Assembly (NCBI GenBank): GCA_015493745.1
Contig: WGCN01000196.1
Location: 1-33,671 of the forward strand
Source of the DNA: Calditrichales bacterium
GTDB taxonomy: Bacteria; Calditrichota; Calditrichia; Calditrichales; J004
DNA length: 33,671 nucleotides
Reading direction: 5' to 3'
Shown: piece by piece, positions 24,497-31,613 of the stretch
Layout: every line of letters begins with the position of its first letter
Numbering within the stretch: position 1 is the stretch's first letter
Program-made: the position numbers and the translations under genes
Notes under the pieces: model-generated
The model's database searches: none
Seen by the model: only the letters and a program-made list of their open reading frames with translations
What the model was told of the DNA's origin: nothing

Positions 24497-25651
24497 ATGT
24501 TCAGGATATATTTTGCGATAATCATCTTTTTTATTCCCCTGTTACCTGTAATAGGACAAACGGTTGTAACTGAGCCGCAAAGACCCTGCCGGGGTGATAC
24601 CCTGGAAGTTGTATTTTGTCCCGGTGCGACAGTGGATACACCTTCCGCCCCTTTTTTTCTCTTTTACCTTTATGGGGAAGAGGGACAGAGTGAATCCATG
24701 CTGCTCAAACCGGAAAAACAAAAACAAAAATACCGTGTCCGTTTTAAAATTAAAGAAGACGTGTCTTCCCTGGAGCTTCATATCATAAACCGGGAAGAAA
24801 GAATTGTGGATTCCACTTTTCGCTTTATAATCTACAACCATAATGGCCAACCGGCGCGAAACTCTTTGGCGCGTTATGCTTTGGCCTATATGGATGAAGT
24901 ACGAGACTCTTTATTAAGAAGAGAACTGGCCTTATATCCCGGTAATTATCCGGTATGGCAGATGTATTGGGCCAATCAGAAACGGCTGAAAGTTTTTGAA
25001 GAATTTTCACTAAAGGACAGCGTGAGGGCCTTTTATAAGACATTGCAAAAAGCAGGCCCCAAAGCGGATGCCGGGCTGGTCTATCTGTTGGCACATATCC
25101 ATCTTATTTTGGGAAACAGGGATAAATACCTGTTCTATCTGGACAAGCTCACCAGGGAATATCCTGTTTCTCCCATAACTTCTAAATATCTGTCGGTTTT
25201 TAAAGTTATGGAGCAGTACAGGCAAAAACAGCTTATACCGCGTCCAAAGAGCGGTGAGTCTCCCGGACTGACTTTTAAGGGCATATATAAGCGTTGGCAA
25301 AAGTGTATTCTAAAGGATTATCCCGGGTATCCGGCCGCGATGAAAATTGCCGGTGAAAATATGAATAATCCGGCCGTTCCGGAAAAAAGTCTGATCAGGG
25401 TATTTAAAAAGCATATTCAGCGTGACCCGGACAATCCAAGACCTTATTTTTTATTGGCAAAGCTGTATTATGAAAAGTTGAAGGATCGCGCCACCGCCGA
25501 ACATTATTTGCAAATGGCCCGTCAAAAATATATCAATGCGGTTAAACCCCGTTATTTTGCCCCCTATTCCCGGCGTTTCCAAAAGGAGTTTGAGCAAGAC
25601 CTCGATCTCTATGAAAAGTATTTATGGAAAACAAAAGGAAAACCTCATTGA
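24497..25651 (+). CDS. Secreted protein of unknown function with N-terminal beta domain and helical repeats
   Basis: 384-residue exported protein (signal peptide to about residue 21, LPVIGQ). I do not recognise the family. Residues ~25-115 look like an immunoglobulin-type beta domain (RGDTLEVVFCPGATV, KYRVRFKIKEDVSSLELHIINRE). From ~120 on it is helical with TPR-like spacing (ALYPGNYPVWQMYWANQKRLK; AGLVYLLAHIHLILGNRDKYLFYLDKL; PRPYFLLAKLYYEKLKDRATAEHYLQMARQKY). The layout resembles the front half of exported thioredoxin-like proteins of Bacteroidetes, but no CxxC thioredoxin motif is present. It starts 13 bp after the PAP2 gene and is somewhat AT-richer than its neighbours. A TPR protein follows after a 92-bp gap. 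Confidence 0.8.
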   Translation: MFRIYFAIIIFFIPLLPVIGQTVVTEPQRPCRGDTLEVVFCPGATVDTPSAPFFLFYLYGEEGQSESMLLKPEKQKQKYRVRFKIKEDVSSLELHIINREERIVDSTFRFIIYNHNGQPARNSLARYALAYMDEVRDSLLRRELALYPGNYPVWQMYWANQKRLKVFEEFSLKDSVRAFYKTLQKAGPKADAGLVYLLAHIHLILGNRDKYLFYLDKLTREYPVSPITSKYLSVFKVMEQYRQKQLIPRPKSGESPGLTFKGIYKRWQKCILKDYPGYPAAMKIAGENMNNPAVPEKSLIRVFKKHIQRDPDNPRPYFLLAKLYYEKLKDRATAEHYLQMARQKYINAVKPRYFAPYSRRFQKEFEQDLDLYEKYLWKTKGKPH

Positions 25652-25743
25652 GAAAACGGGGACGGCAACCTTTAATGTAAAATTTCGTCAAAGATTGATA
25701 TAAGCGGAATATATCCCACCCTTAGCCATCCCGGAGGTTTATT

Positions 25744-26598
25744 ATGAAACACTCTTTTTTTTTATTGTCTATTTTCCTTTTGTTTTCCCCTGCCCCGGCC
25801 ACTGGTCTTGATGAAGCCGTTAAGCTGTTTGAAAACAAAGAGTACGAGCACGCCCGTCGGGTCCTGGAAGCGATCTTAAAACAGGATGAAGACAATGCCG
25901 CGGCCTGTTATTATCTGGCCCGAATTCATTACGGGAAAAAGGATTATGATACGGCGCTGGATTACGCGGAGCGGGCGGTAGAGCTAAAACCATCCATAGC
26001 CGAGTACCATTTTGTTTATGCCAATGTCATGGGGGCTATTGCTCAAAAGGCCAATGTGTTTAAACAGGGCTGGTTGGCGCCTAAAATACTGGAACAGTTT
26101 GAAAAGACTATCGAACTGGATTCCACCCATATCGGCGGACATATCGGCGCGGCAAACTTTTACCTGATGGCACCGGGCTTTATGGGCGGAGATATCGGGA
26201 AAGCCCGGGAACAGGCCTTTACCCTTTTACGACTGGGCTCGGAAAAGGGGCGTTGGCTTTTAATTGCCATCTATAAAAAGGAAGGCCGTTTTGAAAAGGT
26301 AGAAGAGCAGTATGATCTGCTGGTGAAAAGCTTTCCCGATTCCGGGGGCCGGCCGGAGCTGTTTAACGATTACGGCTACTATCTCTTAAAGCGGGGTAAA
26401 AAGAGGAAAGCTCTGAAAATGTTTAAACGGCTGGTATCGCTTACACCGGATGTGGCCAATTCCTATGACAGCCTGGGGGATGGCTACCGGGCGTTGGGAG
26501 ATGTGGATTCGGCCCTGATAAATTACCGCAAGGCGCTCAGTCTGGATCCCGGATTCGAAGCATCATCCAAAAAAATCAGTGAATTGGAAACACACTAA
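25744..26598 (+). CDS. Secreted tetratricopeptide repeat protein
   Basis: 284-residue exported protein with a strong CCGGAGG ribosome binding site and a signal peptide ending near residue 19 (FSPAPATG). It has five or six TPRs: residues ~22-90 (EYEHARRVLEAILKQDEDNAAACYYLARIHYGKKDYDTALDYAERAVELKPS), a middle variant (~115-175) and a C-terminal pair (~208-280, ALKMFKRLVSLTPDVANSYDSLGDGYRALGDVDSALINYRKALSLDPG). No lipobox or enzyme domain is visible. The role is presumably a periplasmic scaffold. Its stop is 14 bp from the end of the convergent kinase gene and I see no terminator between them. Confidence 0.88.
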   Translation: MKHSFFLLSIFLLFSPAPATGLDEAVKLFENKEYEHARRVLEAILKQDEDNAAACYYLARIHYGKKDYDTALDYAERAVELKPSIAEYHFVYANVMGAIAQKANVFKQGWLAPKILEQFEKTIELDSTHIGGHIGAANFYLMAPGFMGGDIGKAREQAFTLLRLGSEKGRWLLIAIYKKEGRFEKVEEQYDLLVKSFPDSGGRPELFNDYGYYLLKRGKKRKALKMFKRLVSLTPDVANSYDSLGDGYRALGDVDSALINYRKALSLDPGFEASSKKISELETH

Positions 26599-26611
26599 GC
26601 ATTATGGATGG

Positions 26612-28726
26612 TTATTCCTCCCCCCTGTCACGGGACTTAAACAGACGCCGGATAAAACCGGCCAGTTGTTGCAGGGTATAGGGTTTGGGTAAAAAGTTTA
26701 TGTTGGGTTCAAGTTCACCCTGATGTACAATGTGATTGTCCGTATAGCCGGATGTATAAAGAATGATACATTCCGGATATTTTTTCTTCACCATTTCGGC
26801 AATTTCCTTACCGCTTTTATAAGGCAAAATAATATCCGTCACCAATATATCCGGGATAATCCGACCCTCCTTAATAAAGGCCTCGGCCTCGTCGCCGTCG
26901 GCGATGGGCCAGACTTTATAGCCCAGGGAGGCCAGGGCGGTGGTGGCAAACTCGCGTACCGATTTTTCATCCTCCACCAGCATGATATTCTCCTCGCCGG
27001 TCAGAAGGTCGATGGATATGGCCGGTTCAATGGTCTCGCCGCTGTCGCCGGCTGTTGAGGGCCAGTATATTTTAAAGGTGGTGCCCACATCCGGTTCGGA
27101 GTAGACCGTAATGGTACCGCCGTTTTGTTTAACAATGCCATAAACGGTGGCCAGCCCCAGGCCGGTCCCTTTACCTTTTTCCTTGGTGGTGAAAAAGGGC
27201 TCGAAAATCTTCTCCCGGGTGACGGCGTCCATGCCGCTGCCGTTGTCGCTGACGGAAAGTACCGTAAAGCTTCCGCTTCCCGGAACCACTTCCTTGTCAG
27301 CCGTTTTGTCCAGGCTGACACAAAGGGTTTCTATGGTAATCTTTTTTTGAAAGCCTTTGGTTTCTTTTTGCTGAAGCGCGTCGCGGGCGTTGACGATAAG
27401 GTTTAAAAGTACCTGTTCTATCTGTACCGGATCGGCCTTGATGGTGTTTACCTTGTCATCCAGCACCACCTCCACTTCAATGTCTTCACCGATGAGCCGT
27501 CTTGTAAAGGTCTCGTATTGAGCAACGACCTTGTTTAGGGGGATGATTTTCGGATCATATATCTGCTTGCGGCTAAAGGCCAGAATTTGATTGGTGAGAT
27601 CGGCCGCCCGCCGGCTGCTGGAAAGAATGACCGAGATGTTTTTAGCGAATTCACTGTTCTTGTCAACCTTTTGCAGCATCATTTCTGAGTGTCCCAGTAT
27701 CACGGTCAGGATATTGTTGAAGTCATGGGCGATGCCTCCGGCCAGCGTGCCGATGGCCTCCAGCTTTTGGGATTGCAACAGTTGCTGGCGCAGCTTTTCC
27801 TCTCCGGCGCGGCTTTTTATCAGGTCGGTGATATCCACGATTATGCCGAAAAGACGAACCCCCCTGCTTATCAGGGACTCAGGAAGCTTAACACCGGACA
27901 TAATGATCGTTTTGTGTTTATTCTCACGGGTGGCAATGGTTAACTGGAGTGTAAAGCTTTTTTGTTGATCCTGAACAATTTTATCCAGATGTTGTTGCAG
28001 GTTCTTCTGATCTTCCGCGGGCAATCTGTCCATAAAGCAACGGAAGGGAAATTCGGGGCCGGGATGCTCCTGGTCTTTTAATAGCTCGCGCCACAGGCTG
28101 TTCATCAAAAGGGTTTCTTCGGCAACATCCAGTTTCCAGGTGCCGATGTTGCCGTGGTGCAGGGCCAGATCCCGTATGATTTGCTGCTCCCGGAGTTCGG
28201 AGCGGCCTTCCTTTATGGCCAGGATTAGTGCCGTGACCAGCGAGGTCGCCAGGATTTCCAGGCGGATGCTGTACAGAATATCCCAGTAATGTTGCAGGGT
28301 AAGATGATAAGGGATGGAGGCGTCCGTCAGTTTAAAAAGAATGTAGACGGGGCTGTAGACAAACATATATAATAAGATGACACCGATTCCCCACATCAGT
28401 GGTCTTAGGCGGTTATCCTGAAAATGTCTGAGAATGAAGTAATAGGTCTGCCAGCCCAGGGGGATGGCGATGATGTGCATGGCGATATTTTGAAACAGGG
28501 TAGAGTCATAGGGGCCGCCGAGAGCGGCAAAAAGGCCCACGAGTAATGCCGAGCGCCAGTTGTTTAAAAAAAAGACGCTGGCCAGGGCCACAATCTCCCG
28601 GGGGTCCGTCCGGATGCCGCCGGCAACATCCAAAATAAAATTTACTTGTGCGGCAAAAACCGATAGTAAGCCGAACAAAAGGATGAAGTAATATTCATCC
28701 CGGTTGATTTTACCTGTATAGCCCAT
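26612..28726 (-). CDS. Hybrid sensor histidine kinase with C-terminal receiver
   Basis: 704-residue membrane kinase. Residues ~10-172 hold about six hydrophobic helices of 5TM/LytS-like sensor type ([36 protein letters not shown]). A PAS domain follows (~190-300, [21 protein letters not shown]), then HisKA with H334 in [16 protein letters not shown], an ATPase domain with N box [10 protein letters not shown] (~442) and G box [15 protein letters not shown] (~518), and a receiver (~580-700) with E585/D586, phospho-acceptor D631 in [13 protein letters not shown] and a conserved K near 677 (FLPKPYT). This is the usual NtrB-like PAS/HisKA/REC hybrid that needs a separate output regulator, and none is adjacent. 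The upstream neighbour ends 109 bp away. Confidence 0.95.
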   Translation of the reverse strand: MGYTGKINRDEYYFILLFGLLSVFAAQVNFILDVAGGIRTDPREIVALASVFFLNNWRSALLVGLFAALGGPYDSTLFQNIAMHIIAIPLGWQTYYFILRHFQDNRLRPLMWGIGVILLYMFVYSPVYILFKLTDASIPYHLTLQHYWDILYSIRLEILATSLVTALILAIKEGRSELREQQIIRDLALHHGNIGTWKLDVAEETLLMNSLWRELLKDQEHPGPEFPFRCFMDRLPAEDQKNLQQHLDKIVQDQQKSFTLQLTIATRENKHKTIIMSGVKLPESLISRGVRLFGIIVDITDLIKSRAGEEKLRQQLLQSQKLEAIGTLAGGIAHDFNNILTVILGHSEMMLQKVDKNSEFAKNISVILSSSRRAADLTNQILAFSRKQIYDPKIIPLNKVVAQYETFTRRLIGEDIEVEVVLDDKVNTIKADPVQIEQVLLNLIVNARDALQQKETKGFQKKITIETLCVSLDKTADKEVVPGSGSFTVLSVSDNGSGMDAVTREKIFEPFFTTKEKGKGTGLGLATVYGIVKQNGGTITVYSEPDVGTTFKIYWPSTAGDSGETIEPAISIDLLTGEENIMLVEDEKSVREFATTALASLGYKVWPIADGDEAEAFIKEGRIIPDILVTDIILPYKSGKEIAEMVKKKYPECIILYTSGYTDNHIVHQGELEPNINFLPKPYTLQQLAGFIRRLFKSRDRGEE

Positions 28727-28758
28727 CTGCTACCCAAAAAAGCAAAAGATACATAATT

Positions 28759-28825
28759 CCCCCGGATGTTCCGGGGGCGTGTTTTAAAATTTATTTTAAG
28801 TGCCGGGAGGCCTTTCTCCTCCCGG
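28759..28825. terminator. Two tandem GC hairpins between the propeller lipoprotein and the kinase
   Basis: Hairpin one: CCCCCGGA (28759-28766) pairs with TCCGGGGG (28770-28777) around TGT, with TTTT at 28782-28785. Hairpin two: CCGGGAGG (28803-28810) pairs with CCTCCCGG (28818-28825) with a seven-base loop, then TAATTTTTC on the plus side. The flanking genes are both minus-strand, while the T-runs favour the plus strand, so the orientation is unclear. They may terminate or attenuate transcription from lpdA and the propeller gene, or protect mRNA ends. Confidence 0.45.
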
Positions 28826-28835
28826 GTAATTTTTC

Positions 28836-29909
28836 TTAATCTATCCAATCCGCGATAAAGATATTGGTTTCTCTCGGCTTGGCATTAAAGCGGTTGGAGG
28901 CAAACACCAGCTTTGTTCCGTCATGATTAAACATGGGGAAACCGTCGAAAGAATCAAAAAATGTTACTTGCTCCAGTCCGCTGCCATCGGTGTTGATCAT
29001 CCACAGGTTAAAATCCGGCCGGCGGGGATCACTGCTGCCCTTATTGGAACAAAAGATAATACGTTTTCCGTCCGGATGAAAGAAGGGGGCAAAATTTGCG
29101 TATTCATTGTCGGTAATCTGGCGCTTATTACTACCGTCGGCATCCATGACCCAAATCTGGAAAGCGTTGGGTTCGATCAGGTCTTCGGACAGAAGCTGCT
29201 TGTAGCGGGCGATTTCCTTTTCGGTTTTGGGATGGAAAGCGCGATAAACAATTTTACTGCCGTCCCAGTTGAAAAACGGGCCGCCGTCGTAACCCAGGGC
29301 GGTGGTCAGCCTTTTCAGACCGGTACCGTCGATATTAACGGTATAGATATCCAGGTCGCCGTCCCGCATGGAGGTGAAGACGATTTTATCACCCTTGGGG
29401 GAAACCGTGGCTTCGGCGTCATAACCCGGGGAAGGTAAAAATACCTGCGGATCACTGCCGTCGCGGTTGGCCACATACAGATCAAAACTGCTGAAAATCT
29501 TCCATACATATCCTTTGGAGCGGTCAGGCGGTTGGGGACACTCTTCATTATCCGCATGGGTGGAGGCATAGATGATTTTTTTATCACCGGGCAGGAAATA
29601 GGCGCAGGTGGTGCGACCCTTACCGGTGGACACCAGTTGCTTATGGCTGCCGTCCAGGTTCATGGTGAAGATCTGATCGCATTTATACTGCCCGTGGGTG
29701 GATTGAAAAATGAGCTGATCTTCTTTAAAAGAGAAGTAGGCTTCGGCATTTTCCCCGCCGTTGGTCAGCATGCGTATATTCTTCAGGTGTTTTTCCTGTT
29801 TAAAACGCAGGGTATCCGGAACGGCGGCGGATGTATCCGTTTGGTCTTGTTTTTTACAAGCCGTTAAAAAAATAAAAACGGCGGTTAAAAAGAGCAGGGT
29901 CGTTCTCAT
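28836..29909 (-). CDS. TolB-like PD40 beta-propeller lipoprotein
   Basis: 357-residue lipoprotein with lipobox FLTAC (Cys17) and an AAGGAAC ribosome binding site. The rest is a WD40-like PD40 propeller of about six blades, each ending in the motif DG-K-IVF-S or similar: KKIIYASTHADNEE, ATVSPKGDKIVFTSMRDGDLDIYTVNIDGTGLKRLT, FFNWDGSKIVYRAF, IWVMDADGSNKRQITDNEYANFAPFFHPDGKRIIFCSNK, MFNHDGTKLVFASNR. TolB itself contains this domain and binds Pal, but this protein lacks TolB's N-terminal domain and no tol or pal genes are nearby. It starts 12 bp after lpdA, so co-transcription is likely, though a functional link to that enzyme is not obvious. Confidence 0.88.
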   Translation of the reverse strand: MRTTLLFLTAVFIFLTACKKQDQTDTSAAVPDTLRFKQEKHLKNIRMLTNGGENAEAYFSFKEDQLIFQSTHGQYKCDQIFTMNLDGSHKQLVSTGKGRTTCAYFLPGDKKIIYASTHADNEECPQPPDRSKGYVWKIFSSFDLYVANRDGSDPQVFLPSPGYDAEATVSPKGDKIVFTSMRDGDLDIYTVNIDGTGLKRLTTALGYDGGPFFNWDGSKIVYRAFHPKTEKEIARYKQLLSEDLIEPNAFQIWVMDADGSNKRQITDNEYANFAPFFHPDGKRIIFCSNKGSSDPRRPDFNLWMINTDGSGLEQVTFFDSFDGFPMFNHDGTKLVFASNRFNAKPRETNIFIADWID

Positions 29910-29921
29910 GAGAGTTCCTTT

Positions 29922-31313
29922 TTATATGTGAATGGCTTCATTGTCCGCGCTCAGGGCGGCTTCCATAATCATCTCGGACAGGGTGGGGTGGGCATGTATC
30001 GTCTTGCCCAGTTCCACCGGCGTGGCTTCCAGCGCCTTGGCCATGCCCAGCTCGGCAATCAACTCGGTGGCCTCCTCGCCGATGATATGGGCGCCCAGCA
30101 GTTCTCCGTATTTTTTGTCAAACACCAGTTTTACCATGCCTTCGCGGGCGCCGATGGCCCGGGCCTTGCCGGAAGCGGTGTAAGGGAATTTGCCGATTTT
30201 TACCTCATAACCGGCCTCTTTGGCCCTGGCTTCGGTCATGCCGATGCTGGCCACCTGCGGATGGCAGTAGGTACATCCCGGAATGCTGTTGTAGTCCAGC
30301 GTATGCGGGTTTTTACCGGCAATGTTCTCCACGCAAATGGTGCCCTCGTGCGAGGCCACGTGGGCCAGCAGGGGCGGGCCGGTGATGTCGCCGATGGCGT
30401 AAACGCCCGGAACGTTGGTACGGTAGTAGTCGTCCACGGGAATAAAACCGCGCTCATTCTTTACGCCTATGGCGTCCAGATTCAGATTTTCCACATTGCC
30501 CTGAATGCCGATGGCCATCAGCGCCTTTTCGGCCTTAAGTACCTCGTTTTTTCCGTTTTTGCTTACCGTTACCTGCACGCTGTTTTTCAGCTTTTTAACG
30601 GCTTCCACCTTTGTGCCGGTCATTATTTTGATACCCGCCTTTTTAAAGCTGCGCTCCAAAGCCTTGGATATCTCCGCATCCTCCACGGGTAAAATATGAT
30701 CCAGCATTTCCACAACGGTCACTTCCGTGCCCAGGGCATTGTAAAAATAGGCAAACTCGATGCCGATGGCTCCGGCCCCCATGATGATCAGCGATTTGGG
30801 CTGCTTCTTCAGGCTCATCGCTTCCTTGCTGCTGATGACAATATCGCCATCCATTTCAACCCCGGGTATGGAGCGGGGGCGCCCACCCGTGGCGATGATG
30901 ATATGTTTGGCGGTCACCTCCCGGGCTTTACCGTCTTTATCCGTAACCGTTAAGGTGTTGGCCGCTTTAAAGGCGCCGTTGCCGTAAATAACATCGATCT
31001 TGTTCTTTTTCATCAAATATTCAACGCCTTTGGAATTGGCTTCGGCCACTTCCCGGCTGCGTTTGATGATAGCGGGAAAGTCCGCGCTGAAAGAGCCGGC
31101 CTTAATGCCGAAACTTTTGGCGTGGGACAGGGTTTCGAAGACTTCGGCGCTTTTTAACAGCGCCTTGGTGGGGATGCATCCCCAGTTGAGACAAATTCCC
31201 CCCAGCTTATCCCGTTCAACCAGTGCGGTTTTCAATTTAAGTTGCGCGGCGCGGATGGCGGCCACATAGCCCCCGGGGCCCGAACCCAGCACAATAACAT
31301 CATAAGATGACAT
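29922..31313 (-). CDS. lpdA: Dihydrolipoyl dehydrogenase (E3)
   Basis: 463-residue FAD flavoenzyme that reoxidises dihydrolipoamide with NAD+, serving pyruvate/2-oxo-acid dehydrogenase complexes or the glycine cleavage system. Present are the FAD Rossmann motif GSGPGGYVAAIRAAQ (~residue 11), the redox disulfide GGICLNWGCIPTKALL (Cys41 and Cys46), the NAD Rossmann motif MGAGAIGIEFAYFY (~179), the second FAD motif YAIGDITGPPLLAHVAS (~305) and the dimer-contributed HAHPTLSEMIMEA near residue 440 with the catalytic His-Glu pair. Length is typical. A strong AAGGAG ribosome binding site sits before the start. No E1, E2 or gcv gene is in the window. TTGACT and TAAGTT about 17 bp apart lie upstream on the minus strand, but the match is poor. 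Confidence 0.97.
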   Translation of the reverse strand: MSSYDVIVLGSGPGGYVAAIRAAQLKLKTALVERDKLGGICLNWGCIPTKALLKSAEVFETLSHAKSFGIKAGSFSADFPAIIKRSREVAEANSKGVEYLMKKNKIDVIYGNGAFKAANTLTVTDKDGKAREVTAKHIIIATGGRPRSIPGVEMDGDIVISSKEAMSLKKQPKSLIIMGAGAIGIEFAYFYNALGTEVTVVEMLDHILPVEDAEISKALERSFKKAGIKIMTGTKVEAVKKLKNSVQVTVSKNGKNEVLKAEKALMAIGIQGNVENLNLDAIGVKNERGFIPVDDYYRTNVPGVYAIGDITGPPLLAHVASHEGTICVENIAGKNPHTLDYNSIPGCTYCHPQVASIGMTEARAKEAGYEVKIGKFPYTASGKARAIGAREGMVKLVFDKKYGELLGAHIIGEEATELIAELGMAKALEATPVELGKTIHAHPTLSEMIMEAALSADNEAIHI

Positions 31314-31613
31314 GCAGACTCCTTGTTCAGATATATTGACAGGTAATGAACTTAGAGCGACCAGCTAAAAAAGTCAAGAAAGACCGTAGGAAGGCCTAAA
31401 AAATAAGGAAATATGTCTTTGGGCTAAAAGCGGAGATTTTTGGATAATCCGGTCTTGTAAAAAGATTTTGTGGAATATCCGCTCACCTTATATAGGCTTC
31501 TCTTTAACTGTGTAAACATTTCGCTAAGCCGTTTGCTTTTGCGGTATGAAGGTGATAAATTACCTGTCCTTTATCAAAAATTACTCATCGAATCTTGAAA
31601 AACGGAGTTCTAC
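31314..31613. other. Divergent intergenic region
   Basis: 300 bp between the divergent lpdA and lamin-tail genes, AT-rich and presumably holding both promoters. For the plus strand TTGTGG (31468-31473) and TATAGG (31491-31496) are 17 bp apart, about 115 bp before the start codon; the match is modest. A small frame at 31546-31764 overlaps the lamin-tail gene and has no family features. I see no RNA gene or repeat here. Confidence 0.5.

Noticed and set aside
28836-29909. Naming the PD40 lipoprotein tolB
   Set aside because: TolB's N-terminal domain is absent, it is a lipoprotein, and there are no tolQRA or pal genes nearby.
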